From Membranipora membranacea (taxonomy: Eukaryota > Bryozoa > Gymnolaemata > Cheilostomatida > Membraniporidae), in contig OU612070.1 of assembly GCA_914767715.1 (NCBI GenBank), positions 14,773,501 through 14,837,500 of the forward strand: a DNA stretch of 64,000 bases, given 5' to 3'. Positions 35,822 through 47,500 of this stretch are shown here, piece by piece. The position numbers and the translations under genes are program-made. The notes under the pieces were generated by a model, which searched no databases, was not told the origin of the DNA, and worked only from the letters and a program-made list of their open reading frames with translations. Position 1 is the first letter of the stretch. Every line of letters begins with the position of its first letter.

Positions 35822-38800
35822 ATGGCAAAAATCTCTTCCTTGTGTGTGATTGTCTTAGCTGTGGCATTACAGCTTATCTGCTATTCAACTGAGGTAAGCA
35901 ATAAACTTCGATGTGTTATAAATTGGCTTGATTAAAGCGTCATGGGTCCCAACAGTATTGCATGGTATTGTAACTACCATCACAAGATTATCATTATCAT
36001 CTATTTCCGAAAATAATTCAAAGTTTTTTTTTAATCCATCAATCAATCCTGTTTGTGAAATTTTTTTATTGAACTATGTTGATTGGCTCCAGTATCACAA
36101 AAACACACCAATGACTCCTAGTCAAATATTCAGTTGATACAAAACTGTCTCTTACTAGAGTATCATAACTTTCAAAAACAAATTAGGTGTCAAGAAGTTC
36201 TGGTGAAAATTACAAACTGTTATAAGGTAAAAACATTCGCGAGAATATCCCACATTACAACAAGTTTTAAAATTTATAAATGAAAATTACAAAGTAAGGC
36301 AAGTGTCGACCCTCATAGTTGGGTAATGTCATTTCAAAAATAACACAAATAGACAACCTCTTTTAGGTTGAACCATTTTAAACATCACACATGGCATTAA
36401 CAACATATTGTAAGGTCTTGCTTCAAGGCATTAACAATTCTCCATTTTGAGAATTCTACAATCTTCCGACCAATAACAGTAAATCTTTGACCTCTCCGCA
36501 AGATCTTCTTTTGGTTAGCTGGGAGCTCTAAATAGTTGGTCCAAGCTCCTCCACGGCACCTAAACTCTACTGCTAGTTTTCAAAATTAATGTAAATCCAG
36601 GTATACAGAATTTCTGAATGACCTACTAAGCTTTTATGGTGTGCCTTGAGAAGTAATGACAATGAAAGATGAGTGAAATGATTAGAATGTCGAAAATAAG
36701 CTGAATCGGAAAATCCAGGGCATATCTGTTATGTGCATTGTGGTACTCGTAAAAAAAGCTTGTCACTGAATAGATGTTATTAATTTGTTTGATGTTCTTA
36801 GATTATGAGATGATTTCCACAGGCATCATCAAATCACTGCTTGATATAAACAATGAAAAACATTGTCATGGATTAGTATATATTCTCCCACTTACTCTTG
36901 CAATAGATGACATGTTGACGAGATCATAGACTTCCTTGTTGCCATATCAGTAACTTTATAAGTCATACTAGGGTTGGCATGGCTTATTGGGAAGGCCAGA
37001 CGACTCTAAATATTGGAGATGCAATGGGATACTTGATCATTGTTTCAGGTTTCAGTCTAAAGATCAACTTTAGGAAAGTTTGATTATTCCTTCTGAGCCT
37101 ATGTCATGGTTAAATGCTTCTCTCAATTCAAATGCTCATGACAAACAACATATGCATCTACTTCTATCATATAATATGTTTTAAATATTATATATTTAGT
37201 GTTCCAAATTTGTAAAATAAAATATGTACTATATCTTTTTAGGTAAACGGCCAAAGCAATGGAAATAACAATGGGAACTGTATTGATGAAAGCAGTGCTG
37301 CATTCAAGGTCTTAGAAGAATCTCTCCCAAACTTCCCTAAAGGTAACCATAACATCCTCATCTCAAACCTCAGCTTAATCATATTCAGTGTTCAAACACT
37401 TTATAATTGGTATATATAAGCTAGTGCTCTGACAGAAAAGTAGCCGTTACCCAAATGAGCCTCATATACAGATTCTCTACATGAAAGGGGAAATGATAAC
37501 CTTACTTTAACTGCGGCAGTTAGGTATCACAACTCCAAATTATGCCCACTCAGGCAATGAACTTGCAGCATATTCCAATTCATTCCATTTCCAATTGTCA
37601 GCGTTGGAATCTTGATAATGAACTTCATCACATCTGCAAAGCCAAACGCTGCAATGAATAAATAATCATAATCCCCTTCTATTATTTTGTGATGGGATGA
37701 GTGCTCTAATCAATCATAGACTCTTTCTAATTATTTTACGTTGTGAGCTGAGAAGGTACTCAAATACACAGAGGCAGGCAACAAGTACTGCTGTGGTTGT
37801 CTAAGAATCCTGCAATCCTTGTTTTATTTTTTCCATCTTGTTTCTGGAAAGTATTCTATCAAATTTACAACTTGATCTTTATTTACAGGGGCGAAAAGTA
37901 TCTGTGCAAATACAATCCGTGGGAACTTCAATGGGAACAACAATGAGGGTAAGTCTTGTTAGGGCATCCCGTACTGGGAGAATTCACTAAACATCTCCTG
38001 GAGAGGATCATCACTTTCAATTTTGGAATCTGAATCGATAGAAGCCAGAAAATCTGAAGTCTTACTTACACCAATGAACTAAAGCTTAACCATGGCCAGA
38101 TGGCAGGAAGATTTTGTGTTTGATTTAGATGAGTTATTTTCGGACGATGAGGTGAGTGGTGAATTGCTAATGATAAATGAAACATCCATATTCTTGTCTA
38201 TCAGATTCTATTCAGATCAATGAATGATGAATGGCTATGTTCATTGATCAGATCCTTGAACTAGAGTAGTTAAGCTCATTGCTAACAGACCTGAAAGTGG
38301 CCAGTATTGTATTCATTAACCTGTTGATCATGATTGTCTCACTGACCAACTGCTAAAGATAAAACATGCTCTGTCTTTGTTGTGGGAAAAGAAGCAATGA
38401 ACATTGGTCCATTGGTTTTAGCAACTGATATCCTTGGCTATTAGATCCATGAACTAATGAAGTTCATCATTGCTAACAGTATCTATATCATCGACCTGGC
38501 ATACGGCAGTAGGACTACATCAGCAAAATCACCGGCTACATGTACCACCACCATGGATGTCATTTGGTTCAGTTGTTATTAATCTTACTGATCCATTGGG
38601 CATCTGCGGAAAACCAATCCCAATGTAGCTCTGATAGACTTGAATGTATTGTAAGTCCTTCTCCTACGCATCAAAAGCCTATCTGGATGTCCTGACTCAG
38701 AGGAGGTCGTACTCTAACCTGACTCTAACCCAAATTACCAGTTCTTTTCAACATAAACACCACTTCAGAACCTTGCTGACTCTATGAGATATCTTAATCT

Positions 38801-41800
38801 GGATGGTTATGATTAATTCTGTTCATTGAAGTTGGCTGTTTGTCATATAAGTTAATCTCGTGTTAGGATGTGGCACACTTTTAGCTCTTTTGAGTCGCAT
38901 TCGCATTGCGTTCTTAAGTTTAGTACAGTGTTCACAGAGTTTAGATTCGTTCCCGTGAGTAATTGTTCCTAAGCATGCTGAGCTGAATGTCAAATTATCT
39001 TTGAAAACTGCTGAGAGAGTCCTTTTGTCCAGTGAATCAAAACCAGGTATCCCCACACACTTCTGTGGCGCTGCCTCATCATCTGAATAGGGAGAAAGAA
39101 AAATATTAAATGCTGCATATTTACTATCAGATATTTAGGGTTAAACTAGAAATCTCCAGTGCAATCAGCGGGAGAAGGGTGAGTTAGAGGGAGTAGGTAA
39201 GAGCGGAGGGGAATTGAGCTCATACTTAACAATAAGAAATCAATTTACAATTAAAAAAAAGATCTACATAAGAGTGTTACACGTTACGGGAATTCATTAT
39301 GTTTTGCAGATCAAATCAAGGAGTAACTCCTTGATCAATTCAAGCTTCTTTACACAAATTACTTTCCATTTGTGCCAGAAAAATTACTTTCACACTGACG
39401 ATTTCAAATTTAACAATGTCATGAAATTCTGGAAGAGTTTTTGTTTATACGCCTATGTATCAACAAATTAGGGGCATTAATCCATTATGAAAATTCACAG
39501 CATGATGACTTCGGATTAACATAACCAAATACTAGTTCATTGATATAATGTGATAGAGCTGAGAAAAAAAAACATCAAAAAAATCTGCCGCCACCGGGAT
39601 TTGATCCCCGGTCTCCCGCGTCAGAGTCTTTGATGATAACCACTCGGCCACCAATTGCACCCACTCTGGGCTTGAGAAAGGGAAGACAAATCCAAAAATA
39701 AAAGAAAATTAATATTCTCCTTACAACAGGGTTCCGATAAAATTAAATACACTATTTTTTTTAGATGAAGAGGTTCTCGAGTGAGTCCTAAACTTTCCTC
39801 TAGCCCTTAGAATACAGCCATATGAGCTATACAGACTCTCTGTAGCAGAGGTAAGCTAAACAACATCGGTTATAACCACATTCAAAGTGTTTCAAAATTT
39901 CCGACTCGGATTTCGAACTTCGAATCTTGCACAATCTGCTTTCATTACTGCTTCTAGTTTCCTCTTTTATGTTCAGCTAGTAGCGGGTTTCATTTCAATA
40001 ACATGCCATTGATTTTCTTTACTTGGACTATTTGAAAAGTGCTAGGCCATCATATTGCGTTATATTGAGCAGGATAACTTTTGGTTGCCCGATCAAATTC
40101 AAATCGACAGGTTCAGGATCACATGAGAGAATCACTGTGTGCTCATAGGTTTGAATACCGTGAGTTCTTATGGCGCCACAATCCATTTGACCTTCCTTGT
40201 AAAATATTGAGATGGTCATTGAAAGACTATTAAATTTCCTATCTGAAATATTTCTCAGTTGGATAGTGAGAAAAATGTCATGATCTGATGCCTCACTGAT
40301 CAAGTTGCTCCTTCACAGAGCCAATTATGTATTTTCAGGAGATGATGTCTGAAGCGATCGTCAATGTATCAGACCTGTCCGTGCATACTGACAAGACTAA
40401 GCGATAACAGTATTGGAGCATTACGAAGGCTGTCACTGCACAATATTTACATCACCCGGTCCAGAATTTCAAACTATTCTTCATCAAACTATAATTCACC
40501 ATCGAGCTGGTTTGTCCAGAAAGCTCTTAACTCGAGAACAAAGGCTCTGTTGGCTTTACTGAGCGCGTATGACATTTCCTAATGGTAATTTAATTTAATC
40601 ATGTTTACTTCTTTATACATAACTGACTGTGAATTCCAATACCATTTTCTTTTCTGAAGTTTAACCCTACATGACTCTAGCGGAAAAGTTGGATGATATT
40701 TTGAACTCTGGATTCTAGAAACTGCAACTTACCTGCATCTATAGTTTCTAGTTCTACTGTTGTCTTGCTCTGTATCCTGCTCTGATATCCACCCTTTCTG
40801 TTAGTAAGCCTGAATTTGCGGAGATTCTTCTTACCAAAAGGCATTATGTAAAGAGTGACTGTGTACCTGTGAGCAGAGATATGTCCTCTTAAAAGTGACA
40901 AACAATATATTGGGAGTAAATCTAGGATCATTAGACACGGTAGTCACGGCTAGACACAGTAGGCAACTATTGTCTACCAAATCTACATGTGGCTGCGCTG
41001 TGGCTGCTGCGAGACTGGTGTGAGGATGAGGTTACTGGTGGCGACTAGGTTTCATGATAGCCTACAGTCAAACTGTTTAATCTTTGTCCAATGTTAGCTG
41101 TAGTCTGGTGACATTCTATACATTTTTTTCCTCGCTATCAGTAACTGATAGTGGTGTGGGCAATGAACTAAACCTGGGGGTTTAGTTCATTGGTGTGGGG
41201 ACCTTTCAATTTCCAGTTGGCTTTTTTACAATTTGTAGAAGAGAAATTGGCCAATTTAAGCGTAAGCTTACTAACAGCTTGAAAGTAGCCCCAAGCTGCC
41301 AATCCGTATCAACAATGAACTAAACCCCCTTTAGTTCATTGGTTTAGTTCATTTGGTATCAATACTCATCCCTAGAACCTCCAATTTATGTCAACAGCAA
41401 AAACCACCAACTAACTACTTAGGATTTGGTCATAGACTCCTACACCTTAACATGATTCATTGGCCAAACCATTTGATTTTGAGCAATGACCATGATGTTA
41501 TTTATAATTGATTTACGAATGGTGATTTCTACTAGAAAAGAAGTTCATCATTTGATTGAATCAAGGAGTATTGATCTAATCAATTGATAGAGTAACAGCG
41601 GTTACTCCTTGATAGATAATAATTTTACAAATGTCCATAAACCAGTGCTCCATAAATGCAAAGCACACCAAATTGAGTCTGACATAAATTTTATAAATCT
41701 TGCTTGAGAGACATGCATTCAAACCGATGAACTAGTTTAGTAGTTCATTGCTCAGGCCAAAAAACATTGTTATATCCACTACATAAGCATAACATCATTG

Positions 41801-44535
41801 ATTACACGCAGCATTAACCCAGGACATTATCAGATATAAACATAAAACATACCAACCAATTGAAGAGGCAATTTCAGTTACACCACTGCCATGGCTCACA
41901 GTAAGAAAATCATCAGAAGAAAATAGATAAATGCATAAATGACCATACACTGACTCACTAGAATAAGAGCCGCAATTCTATGAAGATTCTTAGTGATGAG
42001 GCTTCATGGCCATGGTGTTGACACCAAATATTCTCACAACTGATGGTTTATTGCACTAAAGTGGGACATGGGAGTATAGAAAAGATGCTCATTGACAGTT
42101 GAGGTGCCATCCTCTTCAGATATACAATGTTTAAACCTCAAAAAAAACACAGAGAACAGTCATTAAAATGTTAATTTTTCACTCTATAAATCCTGTAATC
42201 TCTCTGCAGAACCCATAATTGATCAATCTAAAAACATGGAGCTAAGGGCAATACTGCAAAGAACATATACCATGCAGGTAAACACATTGAACATTCACAT
42301 TTTGATTGTAAAATGATGAAAAACCCATAAAAATCAGCATATACAAACAAAGTATGCAATGGAATGTGTCATCTGACTCTAAATCATGGAATGTTGGACA
42401 GGCAGTTGAAGGTATGAGTCCTGTTATCCCTCATAACCATGTTTCATCATAAACAATTGCTCCTAATGATTGCAATTCCATTTTTTACTTATCACTCTCT
42501 CATTTCAAGTGACCATTATTTATGCACGCACATCATTTTCCAATTTTTCGGAATTAGCCAATCAGCAGCCAGCTTAACTATGAGTTGTTCTTCCTGGAGG
42601 TTTAGTTCATTGGTCAAAGCTTGATTGATTGAAATTTTCATGATTCTGTTGTAGTAAATAGCAGTTTACATGTTTTGAGTTGTCTACTCATGCTTTTGCT
42701 AATTGTATCCCATGATGCATTGCATTTCTTTTTTGTTCTCTTTGTTCCCTTTGTTGGCTAAGTGTGCATGTGACAAAATAAAGTCATAACATTATACCAC
42801 TAAAAGCACCTTAATTAACAACTGTTGCTTGAGAATAGAATTGTATATCATGTTATTACATTGTTGCTAGGTGACGGAAGTAATGGTAACTCCAATGGGA
42901 ACTGTGGAGGTGTTTGTAAAAGAGTCGTCTCTGGAAACAGAAATGGAAATAATAACTCAGGAGGTAACAATGGTGGGTTTGTTACTTGATATTCTATTTT
43001 TAGAATCTGGTAATCATTAAAATGCTACACTTTTTTTAGGTTTGAGCAAAAGATAAATGCGTAAAAAAAGGAACGGAAATACAATCAATCAATAATGCTC
43101 CTCTGATAGAACTCAAACTCACTACTTTATCTTTAAAAACAAATTGAGTTTTGAATAATAAAAAAGGCTTAATACAAACAATAAGAAAATAACATTTGCA
43201 ATTGCCGTCAAATTACATTTATATCAACTTAGTAGGAGGTAGCTCAACGCTGAGAGCGAATTTAACCCACATTATACTACAATTTCTGCATACTTTATCA
43301 GTATTCATTATCATCTCAATTGTCATGCTAGATGCTAGCCCTGATACTCACAGTATAATAACAATCTAAATATCATGTTTCTTTCTGTTGTTCTTTATTT
43401 CATATTTTCATCATTGTGTTAAACAGGAAATAAGAACGGGAACTGCTATGGATGGTGTATAATGGTATATTCTGGAAATGGAAATGGTAATAACAACAAC
43501 TCTAACAAGAATACGGGAAATAACAACGGTAACTGCATTGGTAAGTGTTTTATATAATATATTTATCAATATATTCATTATTTTATATTGTTAATAAAAA
43601 TAATTATTTATTGTTATTAATTAATTTAATAATAACGATATCTGCATTGGTAAGTGATTTGTTGACATTTAAAAAAATTTTTTAACTTTATTGGCATAAT
43701 TTTCATTCGATGAGAATGTTTTTCAAAATCAGCCTTCCAAGAAAAGAAAAAAAAAACGAGAAAAAATTACAAAAACTTTCAATCAAGATGACGTAAAGGA
43801 TAATCAGAAAAATTGAGTTTGAATGATTTCAAATGGATGATTGAACGAAATTTAAATGGAATATTTTCAAAAGTAGATACTATAATATTATCTAATAAGT
43901 ATCTTGTGGTCTTGTTAATATTGGTACAATCACAAAACGAAGATAACCACCCATTATATAATGGAGAATGTTTTGCCAAATTATGGGAGGGTAGACCGAT
44001 AACTTGAAGGTAGTGGGCCTGGTTACGCACCTGATTTGGCTCTCATCCTGACATCCATGGATCACTCTTGGGGGGGGGGGGGGGGTATGTCTGCGTGTGC
44101 TTCACCATTCAAAAATTTGACTTGGTAGACTGCTATATATTGGAGCACCCAACAAAATTAGGTAAAGGTGTAATACTTTGGCCAATGTTCAATATTTAAT
44201 TATACCTCGAGATGTTGCCTTAAAAGTAACAGTTGATTAAAGCATTTACTTATCTCAAATTACACTACAAAATTTGTTAACTAAAACAGCAAACTCTGAT
44301 AACCTCTGATAGCATGCCCAGCAAAGTATATCGGACTTAATCAACAAACTTGCTCATTAATCATCACATAAAATTTGATTTTTGTTTTGCAGGTAACTGC
44401 AAGGGATTCAAATCAGGAAATCGAACAAATAAGAATAATCGGGGCAACTGTGTGGGTGACTGTCGGCCAGGAAAGAAAAATAATATCAAAGGTAGAAGGG
44501 CAGCTAAAATAACACATGATGTCTTCTGCAAATAA
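35822..44535 (+). CDS. secreted Gly/Asn-rich CxGxC-repeat protein 2 (GN2), 196 aa, 6 exons
   Basis: Paralogue of GN1 in the same orientation, with matching exon lengths and phases: 35822-35893, 37243-37342, 37889-37948, 42871-42972, 43427-43540, 44393-44535 (72, 100, 60, 102, 114, 143 nt). Signal peptide MAKISSLCVIVLAVALQL. The mature chain repeats the GN tracts and the four motifs CGGVC, CYGWC, CIGNC and CVGDC, plus the single Cys after NNNGN, in SICAN and near the C-terminus (VFCK). The basic tail RPGKKNNIKG is conserved. Substitutions concentrate in the GN tracts, while Cys and Gly of the motifs are kept, so both copies look under purifying selection. Intron 3 is 4.9 kb against 1.1 kb in GN1, apparently because of inserted mobile DNA. 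Function unknown; an extracellular matrix or mucus-type structural role is only an inference. Confidence 0.85.
38092..38151 (+). other. short coding-like first exon inside the GN2 intron 3 insert
   Basis: Twelve bases after the forward terminal motif, ATG opens 20 codons (MARWQEDFVFDLDELFSDDE) ending exactly at gtgagt. It looks like the first exon of an element-encoded acidic protein. No matching next exon found on the plus strand. Confidence 0.35.
38823..39082 (-). other. coding-like terminal exon inside the GN2 intron 3 insert
   Basis: Preceded by a good acceptor (tttctccctattcag). The open frame begins DDEAAPQKCVGIPGFDSLDK, contains CEHCTKL with a basic stretch (MRMRLKRAK), and ends at a stop at 38823. 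The paired Cys suggests a zinc site; transposon origin is likely. Family not recognised. Confidence 0.4.
39586..39662 (-). pseudogene. tRNA-like pseudogene or SINE head
   Basis: On the minus strand, tggccgagtgg (perfect box A) and ggatcaaatcc (box B) are correctly spaced for a Leu/Ser-type tRNA, followed by a T run. The 5' bases (caattgg) cannot pair with the 3' tggcggc, so the acceptor stem is absent and it is not a functional tRNA. Confidence 0.6.
40028..40295 (-). other. coding-like exon, minus strand, in GN2 intron 3
   Basis: After a possible acceptor (gatcag, 40301-40296), an open frame of about 89 codons reads EASDHDIFLTIQLRNISDRK and ends QYDGLALFK plus stop. Alternating hydrophobic pattern suggests a beta-sandwich. 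Family not recognised. Confidence 0.35.
40733..40844 (-). other. coding-like first exon, minus strand, in GN2 intron 3
   Basis: ATG at 40844 opens 37 codons rich in basic residues (MPFGKKNLRKFRLTNRKGGY) and ends at a strong donor (gcag followed by gtaagt). It could belong with 40028-40295 or with a transposon; intermediate exons in matching phase were not found. Confidence 0.35.
43303..43426 (+). promoter_or_regulatory. hyper-conserved 3' block of GN2 intron 4
   Basis: Near-identical to 29971-30096 of GN1; see that entry. Confidence 0.6.
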
Positions 44536-47500
44536 GTCAGCTCATTGGATACACCATCCGAGAGTCCATCTCTCTGAGGGTAAAACTGTTCACGTCTATT
44601 TATGAACACACTGTTTTTTCTCATTGTTTTTAAATCTCAGTTGCATTTGATCACATTTTTAATATATAAAAATATATCACACAGCAGTCTGTGCTTTTTT
44701 TATTCCGAAGGTGAGCATTATTTTTGCTTCTGTTTTCCTGTGAGATGTATTGCAGTACTCTTTTGTTATTGTTTGGTTTCGTCGAAATGTTTTCTTTTTG
44801 GGGCATGGGTTAAGCGCTATGAGGTGGTTATAATTAATGAGTATGTATTGGATAGAGTTATAAAAAATATAACCATATTACTGGATTTACTAGCAGCTGA
44901 TCAAAGAGCAGCCTCGCATTATAAAACTCTTCGGGTTTATAATATTGAAGTCAATAATTGAGATCAGTTATGTCGACAGGAGTATCAGGGTACCATTAAT
45001 GACATTTCTCACATAGCTATTGTTAAAATATGTGTGACAATCATTCTTTTAGGATAGTCATTCCAGTAATCTCTGTCTGACAGTTGCTATTGCAGAAGGT
45101 TTTTGCTTTTTTTAATTTATTACTCTTTCTCTCCAGAGATGTTCACAGATAATAAGAGGTACAAGCTCCTAAAATATAAAACCTGTTGGATGTTGGGAAC
45201 AGCAATAATATTTAAAAAGAAAAACTTTCAACTAAATATACTTGGGTTTCGAGAGTATTGAATGCGGTGAATGTGAGTTAAGTGGTGAAAACAAGTGGCT
45301 TTGCCCAAAATTGCCCATATACAATGAGTTTGCAATAGTCATCTCAATTAGTATGTTCCCTTGTTTGGTGATTTTGATATTTATGCCATGTGGTTACGAT
45401 CATGCCTAGGTTTCTTTGTCAAGGAGGTTGAAACTGGTTGTTGTAATAAGATTCGATAATCCTGAGATGAAGTGTGATGAGCAAAAAAAACAAGGAATAT
45501 TATTCAATTTAATTTAATTTATTCAATAATATTTGTACACTGCTTTTCAATGTTATTTTGAATGTCTGCATAGCACAAGTTCTTATACTACATGCCTAGC
45601 ATAAGTTAACCAAAATTCATGCAAAATTCTAATGCATTATGGACTCCGCTATGATTCATAATACATTTATAAATATGTTATATATATGAATTTTATTATA
45701 TAAGCAAAAACTTGCAAAAAAATGCTTTATGGTAACAAAATGTAAATTTATGATGAAGTCTTGTAAAAAATACTCTAATGCGGCATTTTACCAGTATATA
45801 GGGAATGTGATGGGTTGCTTGATATAAATGTAAGACTAGTACCAACACCAGAGCAGTTTTAACTGTTGGTTTCACATAATAGATGCTATTTACAAATATT
45901 CCGCTCACACCGTTTTGTCTTCTTCAGTAATCTGCTGATTTTGGCTTGAACTGTTTGCTGATGATACAACCTATTAGTGCAGAGTAGAAATCTTAATATG
46001 CGACTAAATGATATTATCGAGACAATTTGGTCACAATCAAAATATCATCCCCCCTAACTGTGTTCTACTATAGTATTATCATTTAGATAAGCTACTGAAG
46101 TCAGCTTATAAGTTCTGTTACCTATACCTGTCAACCTTCTGAGAGGGGGTGCGAGGAAGTGGGGTGTAGCTCCCTCCTGCTAAGGCCCATGCGAGCGGAT
46201 ATTTTTGCGAAAGGAGTGTGTCAGGCTAATTTAGAGGGAAGGGTTGGGACAGAGATTCTATAGAATTACAATTGTCTCCTTTCAACAGGATATCTTTTTG
46301 GTAGTTTATCCGTTTTATATCCAAGTGGAATATTTTTTTAATGACTTTTTGACAACTGGGTGAAATCAGGTTGCTTTTTGCCGCACAGGGAGTATGGCTC
46401 AAATACCAGGAGGTTCCCAGCCATTCTGGGGGGTTGACAGGTATGGTGTTACCATTCCTTCACTACAGTCACTGTTAACTGGCAGTAATATAGAAGGAAA
46501 GTAGGCTAATTACGACAGGTGATATTTAGTAGTGACAAAATGAGTTGTCAAAAACGTCCCAATGATGGATTGTCCTAGAAAGAGTCAATGAGATACAGTG
46601 GCTAGCTTATTAGATGAAACAGAGGCGTAATTGGGGGGGGGGGGGGCTGTGATGAGATATTTGGTTGCACGGCAAAATTTCCATGACATAAAAAGTACCA
46701 ATGGAAAGTTATTTAGTTTAAGTCTGGCCCAGGTAGGAAAATTACTATCGATAAAATTTGGCTGACTTACAGCTGAATTACGTCGTTGAAATGTAACATT
46801 CACAATATTATGTATATACAATCCAGGCACAAAAGACAATTATCTCAAATTGCACGTTTTTGCGCATGCTGTCTATCAGATAGCAAGTTTCACACTCGGC
46901 CAGAGCAGAATTGAAAGGCTTGCCGTTGAAGAGCGCCAGTGGTAAGATGGCTCAGTGAAAAAAATTGTTGGAGATAAAATGGCATGGTGAGAAAATGGCT
47001 ATGGTGATCGATTTGACAGGTGCACGGTAACTTGCAATTGTTTTTGGACTGAATAGCACGAAATAGAAAGCATGTATGGATGACTAAAAGCATTGACTAC
47101 ATAACTCAGGGTAGAAGGATAAGCTTTGAAATATTTTAGGGATATTATCACTGATATACATTTATGGATGAGGGGAACATATCTGACCCTGAACAAGCAT
47201 ATCGCTATTTATGCATGGTTGCTGGACCGCTTTTCTTATCTTTGATTGGCCCATAAGTGCAGGATCTATAATAGCTGACTCTTGTAATTTTTTGTCAAGC
47301 AGCTTTTCTGAATTTTTAAAAGTTGTTACTGGGACGTCAATCAATGCATAAAGTTGAAGCTGCCAGATTTTCAGCTTTATTTAGATCCTGACGCAAAGTT
47401 TTATACTGATGTTTCTTACAGCGCCAGTGTTTGTGCAGTTTACTGACTACTGGGACTAATTGCACCCCAGGTGCGCTCGGACCTGTTTAAAAACTGAGAG

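Larger units (their letters stand above)
38071..42613. mobile_element. cluster of CCAATGAACTAAA inverted-repeat elements in GN2 intron 3
   Basis: The motif ccaatgaactaaa or close variants occurs forward at 38071, 41161 and 41313, and inverted at 41181, 41330 and 42600. The 41161-41193 and 41313-42 pairs form near-perfect palindromes. This suggests one element of about 3.1 kb (38071-41193) and a second (41161 or 41313 to 42613) sharing termini. The stretch is absent from GN1. Coding-like segments inside are listed separately. No transposase family recognised. Confidence 0.45.

Noticed and set aside
39586-39662. Functional tRNA-Leu or tRNA-Ser gene
   Set aside because: Box A and B are perfect, but the 5' and 3' acceptor halves do not pair.
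44602-44961. 119-aa plus-strand ATG frame after GN2
   Set aside because: Lies in the expected 3' UTR, AT-rich composition, no domain and no GN1 counterpart.
46585-46839. Minus-strand frame with a proline run
   Set aside because: The prolines come from a poly-G tract at about 46624; no splice or family support.
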